A DNA stretch of 62,633 nucleotides from Ectocarpus siliculosus. Lineage: Eukaryota > Sar > Phaeophyceae > Ectocarpales > Ectocarpaceae. Position numbers and translations under genes: made by a program. Under the pieces are notes generated by a model, which had not been told where the DNA came from, ran no database searches, and saw only the letters and a list, made by a program, of their open reading frames with translations. Positions 49,322 to 59,300 of this stretch are shown here, in pieces; position 1 is the stretch's first letter, and each line of letters begins with the position of its first letter. Location: positions 1,987,980 through 2,050,612 of the forward strand of contig FN649735.1 in assembly GCA_000310025.1 (NCBI GenBank). Reading direction: 5' to 3'.

Positions 49322-52300
49322 AAAGCAAATACCCCGCTGCTACGGATGGCCAATACACAGCGGGCTCACAAAACGCCTCCGTCAGGAGGGACGAGCACGT
49401 GCCCATTGTCTACGCATGTTTTCGATATCATTTTCCTTGCCTGGAGGGGCTGTATCCGGAGAACACCGCCATCTCGCATGACTCGCTGGTGGCTCAGGTC
49501 CATCTCACACACCACGGCCTCCCTAGTGTGCCGCAGGAGGTCCTTCAGGCTCGGCCGTTGGAGGAGGGGCAGCATGGACGCCTTGCGGACAAATAATGAA
49601 CCATGCCAACGCAGGAGAACATAAATAAAGAGTGGGACAGAGACAACGAGCAGAAACGGCTCCGGGAGACAGATCTACCAACAAAACCGGGCAAAAAGTG
49701 GCTCAAGAAATAGAAGCAAAGAAATGCATGGCCGACACCGGATTTCGCAAATCCATCGGTGTTTGTTTACGGGTTTACTGCTGTCAATCCCCGTCTGCAC
49801 GTCGTCAGGCACACACCTGCTGCTTGTACTTCCACAGGGGATCCCTCTGTCGCGCCAGCTCCGCCTCCGCAGCCGCCGCAGCAGCAGCCGCGGCAGCCTT
49901 GAACTCTGCAGCTACCGCCCCCGCATCTGCCGCCGTCTCGATCTCTCCTGCCCCGATGCCCGACCACGTCTCCCTGGGATCAGCAGCGCCGTAGCTAGCT
50001 ACATCGGTCACCATTTCCTGTTGATGGTGCGTCATGTCGGCTGTAGCGGAACGGGTTGCCCTGGTAGCGCCGCCGCCGCCACCGCTGTTGGCCCGCGAGA
50101 CCGTTGACGCTAACCTGGGTATGGTACGGGTGGGTCTGCCCGCTGCTGCTATTCCTGCCGATGCTGCTCTGCTGCGGCCGCCGCCGCCCCCGCCGCCGTT
50201 CCCCTCGGTGGCGCTATCTCTGCCAAGCCTTTGGTCAAAGAGAGTCGTAGCGTCTTCGACGGTGTTGTCCTCACCGGCGCCGCCGCCGGGTGCGCATGGG
50301 GAAGCGAAATTCCTTGCCGTGGTGGCGTTGACGCCAACCTCGGCGTTACCTGCCGCCGCGATAAGGTCTACCGCGCTGTTGTTGAAGGTGCGTGACCCTC
50401 TCAGCGCGTTGGCGCGCACCTGGGGGGATAAAAATCACCGGAGGCGGCGGAGGGGGCATTTGGTGTGGAATATGAGCTGCATGGAGAAGAAGGCAATATC
50501 TTCTAGGAATCACGGTGTCTTGAAGATGAAACACACCGAAAACAAAATTGAAATTTCTTGAGGGCCTCCTGCACCCGTTTCGTGCTAGAACAACATCCAA
50601 GTTCGCCATTTTGCATTGGGGTTAGCCGTGGCCCAGCTCTCGCAGCGGCAAAAATAACGCCGCGACCGACGCAAGCACTCCTCTGCTCAGGGCGGAAAAG
50701 AGTAATACTGGGTGCATCCATACACCATAACTGCCGAACTCCCAAGTCCTTTTCAAATGTCAAAGATGCACAGGGTTCGGCGTGAATACCGTACGTGAAG
50801 CTACCCTCATCCACGCGGCGGGAAAGACGGCCAGCACACGACACGTGCACCTACATGATCCTCGCGCACGACTAAGAGGCAGACAGACAGACAGACAACG
50901 TGCCTGAAGGTTTGCTTGCGCCTGCCGTTGCCGGAAGCTAAGCTTCCTCGTCAACCGTTTCAAGCCCCTGGTCTGCGAGGATGTGGATCCCTCCGGCCCA
51001 GCGCTGGGAGCCGGAGATCCGCCCGCGCCGCGATCGTGTTGCAGGTCCTGCTTGAAATCGACGACTCCTCCGTCGGTGCTGTTCGGAAGCGGGGACGGCG
51101 ACTGCGAGTTGCTGCCTGATGAAACAGAGCGGACACGCGGGCACACGGGCACACCCGTTGGAGTGGGCTATATTGTTTACTTTTAAGACGAAATTAAAAT
51201 TCAGAACACACGAACATTGTCCGAAACGTCAAATAGTTCGTGCAAAATCTTTAGTCCGTCGTCGAAGAACTTGGAAGGTACCTTACCTTGGGTTGAGTTG
51301 CCGATCCAACTCAGAATTGGTTTATCATCGGTTCCAAGCTGCGGGAAAACACAACCATCACCGCAACGACGCGCAAGCATTGCCAGGCAGGGAACAGCAT
51401 AACCCCTATTCGTTCAGCACCCATCGATCGCCAGTAACCCTCCTTACAACAAGATCAAGAGAGGAACAGAAACACGGCCAACATCAGTTTCTCTCCAACG
51501 GCTGTCCAATCACCGGTTGGCCGAGCATAGATATGCAATACAATGTAGACCCGACCGAACTATACCTTCTTCAACCGTCAAAGCGCCCACTGCTGCCGCC
51601 GCCGCGCTGGCCGGCACCGCGCCCCTCAGGGTCCACGCCGACAGCCGCCTGCCGCCCATACTGATGGACGACCGCATGCGCCTGGGACTCAAGGACGCCA
51701 GCGACAGCAGAGAACTTTCCGCCTGGCCGCCACCATTGGTGTCCCCACCACCCGCACGCAGCCCCTCGGCGTTGATGCTAAACCCTGGCCCCCCTCCCCC
51801 GCTGGACGGTGAGCTCAAGCGCGCGACGATCCTGCTGCCGTAGCCATGTGCGCTCGGGCTCGCCAGCGTCAGGGAGTTCGCGCGGACGAGCTGACCGCCG
51901 GGCGTGGTGATGGTGGCGCCACCCCCTCTCAGCGGCGACTTGAAGGGCGGCGTCTTGCGGTGGTCCCCGTGGGCGCTGCCTGTGCCGTCTTTGCTGTCGG
52001 AGCCGATGCCCTTGAAGCCCATCTTCTCGAGGTGCCTCTTGAGCCGGGCAATCTTTGAGTTCTCCTTCCGTCCGCGCACCTATATGTGTACCACAAGCGA
52101 CGTAGCCGCAACGATTGGGTCATAGGGTACGAAAAGGAGAGAGGGCGGGTCAGGTACGTCAGTCTGGGGAGTTGCCGTCACTATTGATATGCAACAGCAG
52201 AGGCGAGGTAACTGGCATCAACACTCCAAAGAGCTTGTCACGCCTCACATAACCTAGCCCGGAGGCGTCGACAACCAAACGACACGTGATATTTTCAACA

Positions 52301-52650
52301 CTCTTTGCCCAGAAGAAAGCTGAATTACCGTCATGCCGAGCTGAGTTTTTCTGTCTTTCGCCTCCTCCTTCTTGAGCCTCTCGATGAGCAACCTTATCCG
52401 CTGCAGTCTAGCTTCCACGGTGCCCAGGAACAACTGTTGGTTTTAATGGTGCAATTCACGAAACACGACAGCCGGAGGTCCAACGCGGAGACGCCAAGGA
52501 AATAAAAAAATGGGGAGGAGCAACCGCGTTGCAATACGTTCTTAAGGTTAATCTCAAACCGACACGGAGACTTGAACCGGCCACCAACACGGATCAAACT
52601 ACCGGCAGGAACACATGCCAACGCAACCAGCTAGGCTCGTGGCCACAGCA

Positions 52651-52685
<35 letters not shown>

Positions 52686-53274
52686 GGCGGCGGAAATCAT
52701 CAACCAGCAACAGCATCACGCCCGCCTCTTCTTGAAACCCGTCTGATGAGAGAATAATATCACACACACGCAGAGCTACAAGACCGGCTTGCCCCCCCGC
52801 GAAAAGGGGGTGTATCCATACATACACAGTCGGTTTCTTGTAGCCCCACCCAAACACCACCCACCCGCCTCACCCACCTCTAGACCTCGAATCTGAGTGT
52901 GCAATAGCGCATCCAGGGAGAAGACCCATTGGACGCGAAGCTTGACGGAGCCAGCGATCTTGTCCCCGGCGGCGAGGTGCATGAGACGGGAGCTCCGGCG
53001 ATTGAGGGGGAACCAACCCACGTGCTCCCTCTCGTCCTGTCTCGTTTCGCGTCGTCAGTTTGGGGGAACACAATGTCAGTTTCATGTATTTTCGGTCACG
53101 TCACTGCTGTTCGCGGGTGGCACCTCTTGCAAACTTGACGCACAGCAGCAGCAGCGAAGGGTTCAGCCACCAACAGAAAAAAAATCAATACTCGGACCTC
53201 TCAACACGACCTTGAGTCAGTAGTTAGCACGGCTGGCCAAACAGTCGAAACACTTTCGTGTTGAGACGATAGCA

Positions 53275-53332
<58 letters not shown>

Positions 53333-56300
53333 AGCGGTCAGTCACGAACAGAAAAAAAAAAAGAAAAGGCCGTTCAATACTGAGCACTGCTGTATACACA
53401 CCCGAAATGGATGGTTCAAATTTGGACGACAGCAGTAGCAGCAGCGGGAACCACGACCAAAAACATGAGAAAAACGTCCGGCCTCGTCTGCCTCACACCT
53501 GAAGCAGAGACAACGGCACGTCCGCTTGCCCGAGGAAGTCATTCGGCCGAACCAGGTTCCGAGACAGAACCAGCACCCGTACGCCGTGGCCGCGCTTGCG
53601 CTGCACGGCCGCCGGGGGCACCTACAGTCAAGAGATGGGAGTTTGGACGACGGAATCGAGATTTTATGGGCTTCTTCAAATCAACGTGGGTGGCATCCAA
53701 AACAATTCCCATCGTCTTCGCGATTGCGGAACACGGGATATCCCAACCTCGCGCACCAGCAGTGCGTCCAAAGCTTTTTCCAGTCAACCACATCCTGACT
53801 CTTCGTGCCCCAATGACAAAGAGCACAACAGCTCTTCAAAGACTGTACGGCCACACCAGCGGCGAGTGAATGGCAGGTGACTAGCATTACTAACAAATTC
53901 ACAGGTAACGCTCAACTGTTGGTCTCGCATCACAAAAATAATAAAAGATCAAGGCGGGCGTTGCGTGGGAGGCAAGCAAGCGCTACACGCTTCACGCATT
54001 CCGTTGTGAAACGTCGTGTTCCAGAACAAAAACAACAGGCACGCACATAGCTGCCTATGTACGTACCTTGAATATGAAGCGCTGCCCGGACCACGTCGGG
54101 TTCAGCGTCTTCTCGCAGAAGTAAGTCTCCCCGCGCTGTCCGCGAAATCGGTCGTCAGCGGACTTGGATCCCCCGGTGGAGTCGGGGATTTTGAGGTAGC
54201 ACACGCAGTAGGGGTCCGAGTAGCCCTGGAGTCCCGTGGGGCGAAGGCTTGTCGCAGCCAACACCTGGCACAACCACAAAAAATATAACGTCATGAACTC
54301 ATTGCCAAAACTATCCTGCACTCTTTTCTACTGCTGTGGATATAGATTACATGTTTTTGTTTTCGTGAAAAAAATAATAATAATACGAACACGTCACGGC
54401 ATGACGTGCAAAACAAATGGGCGGGATGGTATCAGGCGGGGAAGAGTTCAAGATTCAGAGCGGATACTACGAAACGCAGCAAGCAGCAGGTCGAACGGGG
54501 TAGGGTCGAAATCCAGCCTGAAGCACCAAATATCAACGACATTTCACACGGACGAATACGGAATTCTTTTCAAAGTCGATTGTTGATGGAAGGATGCCGA
54601 CTGCTACGGTAACGCCATCCTTCTACTGCCGCATAGACACTGACACTGACACCGACGCGTGAGTGCTCGACAACAAAAAAAATCACATGTCGGTATTCGA
54701 ACAAGTGTTGGGCTTCACCGAAGTAATCGGTGATCAAACAAGTGTTGGCTTCACACTTTGGGAAATGACTACAAGCAGGTGATTCGACTAAAACACAAAA
54801 CAAATTGCTCTGTGACACGCTGAGACTCACCTCGACGAAGACTTGGTGTGTCTCCGTGATGCCAACCCTCATCTCGTTCGCGAGCACACGCTCAGCGTCC
54901 AACACCTGCAGGACCTGAGCGCATACGCAGGCCGCACCACAGCAGAGACCAGGGTGTGCGGTTTACGGGTGTACCCGGTTCAAGGAACGGCACCGGTGAC
55001 CGTTCAGAGATTGGTCGACAAAAAAGAAGAACCCGACCCGACCCCACAAAAAAAAGCGGCAATATTCCTTACAACCGCAACAAAAACACAAAAACACCCC
55101 TCCTACGCCAAGTCAAATACACCTCTCCGGTCCACTAACGTAGTCAGGGCTCTAACTTGAACGGAGGTCGGCCAGTGGCACTCTTGAAAGTATTCCCAAC
55201 TAGCTCTTCGTTCTCCGGGCGATCATCTCGTTACAAACCACCCGACAATAGCGACAAGGTGGAATCAACGGTGCATCATTGAGGTCAACTCAACACACCA
55301 AACATATTAACCCCTTTGGGTCTAGCTCTTTCTTTTTTCGGCACAAGAAAAAAGAGAACAGAAAGTGCGGGAGAGAGAGAGAGACAAAAATACAGCAGAA
55401 AGAGAGAGTGTACTCCTTGTAGACGAACAGCTATCTCCACCCACAGGCCATGAGGGCAGCCCGCGACAGGACGGTGGGCACAGAGAGGGTCATACAAGGG
55501 TTGATGCGTGGTCGCGGTGCGGCAGTTAGGGCAGGCTAGGCTTGTAGACCTCGAAACGATCAGTGGTCAAGCCTCCTAAACTACTCTATTTTCAGTATAT
55601 TTAAATGATCAGTGAAAAGGATCAGTAAAAATGATCAGTGAGAGGGCTTGTAGACCCTAGCTGGTTCTTGTACTTCTGTACTTCTCTGTCCCCTCCCCAA
55701 TGTGGGCCCTGCCGGCTCTCTACAGCTCCTGTGATTTTCCCAAAGTTCCCACAAGCACGCAGGCACACACAAGCACACATCTACCTTTACATCAGTGGCT
55801 CTCTAGGTTCGGGCGAGGGTATGTGTGGGGCTATGATGATAGTGTATGTGTTACGCTGTGTAGGTATAGCTGCTGACACGATGACTGCAGGATCTTGGGA
55901 GTGTACGATTTTCAAAATTGGAGGATATGCAGCATACCACGATATTCTGGCCTGGTTGGCACTATGTAACGTCTTTTCATTGGTCACCAGGTAGCGCGGT
56001 CGATGCGAATAAGAAAGGCACACCTACCTATGAACTTTCCAACACCTGGCGTGGAGGGATACAGGGCGGCAACTCCATGGCATGCCACAACACCAGCATT
56101 TGCAAATGATCAATCAATGATCTGTCAGGACGCCTGTAGACCCAGAAGGGTTAACAGTCGAACATACACACGTCTACACCGATTCCCTTTGCCGATCTCC
56201 GTTGTCCGGCACGTCACCTGCGTCGAAAATTGACTGTTAGGGGACTCTTCGTCTGGCTGTTAACTTTATCGAGTCTATGGATCATTTTATTCCTCCTTGT

Positions 56301-59300
56301 TATTCATATTTATGTATCCTATATTGTCGTTAGGCTGCGGAGGGTGTCCGTGTCAGTGGAACCCGTACAGATGCTCCAAAGGCACTGAGCAGAGATCGGA
56401 ACGGTTTGTCAAGTGTCAAGACACAACAACAACAACAACAAAACGTACGGTTGGCAAAGCAACAGTGCTTGGTAAGACAAACACGACGTCCACCGGAACA
56501 CAACCAAAGCAGCAATGACTAGACCCACCAACAGGCTCGCTCAAAAGGCACGAACAAACTTGCACGCTACGCGCACCTTTGGCTCGTCCATGCCCAGACT
56601 CCTCTCGAGCTCGCGCAGCTGCTTCATGCTCATCGGCTCCGTCTCATCAACCGCAACGGCATCCGCCGGCGTTACCACCCCAGGACCCACCGGTGACAGC
56701 GCCAGCGGGTCTCCGCCTTGTCTCCGCCGCGAGGGAAGAGACCTAGAGCCCGCTCTCGGAGTATCGGCCTTTGACGACAACGACGCCGGCCTTCCGTTCT
56801 CCGTAGTGGTGTTGTTGTTCGGCGTTGCCACAGGGCTTGCGGAGTTGCTCCACGCGCTGACGGCGGCGGCGGCGGGAGTGAAGTCGCGCCTCAAAGCGGA
56901 GGGGCCCGTCCACGTCAGTGACACCGCCTCGGGAGAGAGCTGACTGGATCGGCCCTCCAGCGCCGCTAGCGCGCGGAAGTGCGTGCGCCGGCTCCTCTCA
57001 ATGGCGTCTTGTTGGCTCACAAACGCAGTTAGATACCTTTAGAACCCACGAACAATTTCCGTTGTGTTGAGAGACAAAGAGAGGGGGGAGGGGGGCGAAT
57101 CAGGGCAGCCGATAGACACAACACGTACCCAAAGGAGACCAAGGAAAAAAACGAGTTCGAAAGAGTCGTGCGTTAAGGCAAAAGAGATATCTTTCACAAG
57201 AAGTGGTACCACTAAATAGGCGCATTTCAAAAACAAAGGGGCGGGGAAGAAAATAAATTCCTTTTGATCACTCGCGTCTACATACACACCCAAGCATGGC
57301 TTCTGTATCGTCCAACGGCCCCCGCTCTCTCCCACTCACCTCAGGTATTTGTCTAGCACGAGCCGGCCCTGCCACTCCTGTCTCACCAGAGACGCCTCCT
57401 TCGCCCCGAACGTCGAGATGGTCCGGCGGATGTCCTTGTGGCTCGAGATCAGCAGCACCCTCGTCCGGCCCTCCGCGCTCACGCGCGCGTGGACGTGCTT
57501 GGCGCCCGACACGCTGCCGCCCCTCCCCAAGTCCGCCGAGGAGGACCTCTCGCCTCTCCCCGCCCCACCACCGACGCTGCCGTCGCTGCTGCTACGGTGG
57601 CGAGCCTGCCCGCCTTGCCCGCCACCGCCCCCCCCTCCCATGCGGGCGCTATCGCTATGGTCCCATTCCCACTCGGGGAGCGGCAGCTTTTCCTCGGTAC
57701 CGATTTCGTCCAACCTGCGTGTCGATTACGCACGTTGGTAGCGCAATTGCAACGGTGGGAACGGTGGGTGTGATCGCCGTGTGTTAGTGGTGTGTATCTC
57801 TCACTCGTGTTACCCGGATGATTGGGGGCAGGTAGGTGAGTGCGTGGGCGGGTCGATGCAATGGATCGGCAAAACTGCGGGGATATCGAACGTGCTTCAT
57901 ATGTACTCAACGGCTTGCCTCAGTGGCGCAAGGCAGGCGGGGGTGCAGCACGAACACAAACAACCAACAGAGTGCCCCCCAAACAACACGACACGTTCTC
58001 GACTCTCTGCACCCAACCACCCCCGCCAGCGGCGCAATTTCGTCACGAACCTCAAACCTATTCTCTCTGCTAACGCACTTTCAAACACACGGTTTTAATG
58101 AATGGAGAAGATTACCAGATTGGTACATACAGCAACGAGCAGCGGGTCCGACCTCATACGTCGCACATGTATACCGGTGTGGGTGCGTGTTTATTGGTTG
58201 TTTGTTTCGTGTGCACGACAATAATACGGGGCAAATACCTGATGAGCTTGATCGGCCCCGACAGCGTCCCCGCCTCCTCGGAGGAAACCCTCCCCACGCC
58301 CCAGGCCTGGAGGTGCGCCGCTGCCACGGCTGGAGCACTGCCGCCGTCCCCGCGGTTCAGGTCTCCGCCGCGCAGGAAGTCCGGCCCCACCCTAACGAGC
58401 AACCGGGGAGGAAGAAGCGGCTCTTCCCAGACGTAGCTGGTTTCAGGAAGGGGTAGGGGGGGTGCGGAATGGGGAAGGGGCAGGAGGGGGGTGTCTTAAC
58501 TGTATGCTCAAGACTGTGCGGCGACACGACCAATGGGCGGCAGATTGCGTCCCAAGTACAAAGCAGGGCGCCATTTTCGTACCACAAACTATCAAGGATA
58601 TGTTGAAGCAGATGATAGGTGAACGCGCCACGGTTGTTGTTACTCTCGGTTGCAGCTCAAGCCGGCTACTATAATAGAGAGGGCACCTCCCCCGTAAAAA
58701 ACGCAGGAGGGACAAACGCAGGTGACGATAGCCTATTATATTAGTTAAGCACCTCTGTGAGGCTGTGTTTTAAACGAGAGCATTCCAAAACCGATATATT
58801 ATAATACTGGATTGACGACAAGTGTTGAAACAATATTGACAAAGAGCCCCGTACCTGGACACGGGCGTCAACTAGACCCGGGCCACTTACCCTTGCTTCT
58901 CCCCCGGCCCCACCGACTGCCACGGGCACCAATCGGCCCCCCTCTGCCTGAAGTACACTCGGTGGCTTGGATCGACGTTTTCCACCACGTACGGCACCTG
59001 TAAATGGTCACAAAAAACATGGCAGCGTTGGACTCAAACCCCGTAAAGGCCAAGAAACAACGGTTAACTTTTTTTTTTCTTTCAATATTGTGGTCCGAAC
59101 AGGCAAACCGACAGCTAGAAGTGAAACAGGACAGCAAATCTTCGACCGTGCGGAGCACGAACCGGCCAGCCAGGGCAACCAAGGGTGACCTAGCTCCCCT
59201 AGTGTGAGGGTGTACGCCGCCCAAGTGTCCAACGCACCTGGGACGGGTCTAGCTGCCGAACAACGACCACGATAGAGGCGGCAAGGGGGCGCAGCTCCAC

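Larger units (their letters stand above)
47978..49581 (-). other. VPS13: VPS13 second C2-like domain
   Basis: Exons 49441-49581, 48539-48717 and 47978-48103 join to a C2-like pattern: LRIQPLQALHLADTQRRVYV, then FVWKSTKANVAAAPTWDRNQ (the usual K-T..N..P.W position), then SLSVFAEVGVMGVTDLRSDV and IGRLDLQLGGL. Acidic calcium ligands of the loops are mostly absent. The last exon's donor is uncertain. Confidence 0.55.
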
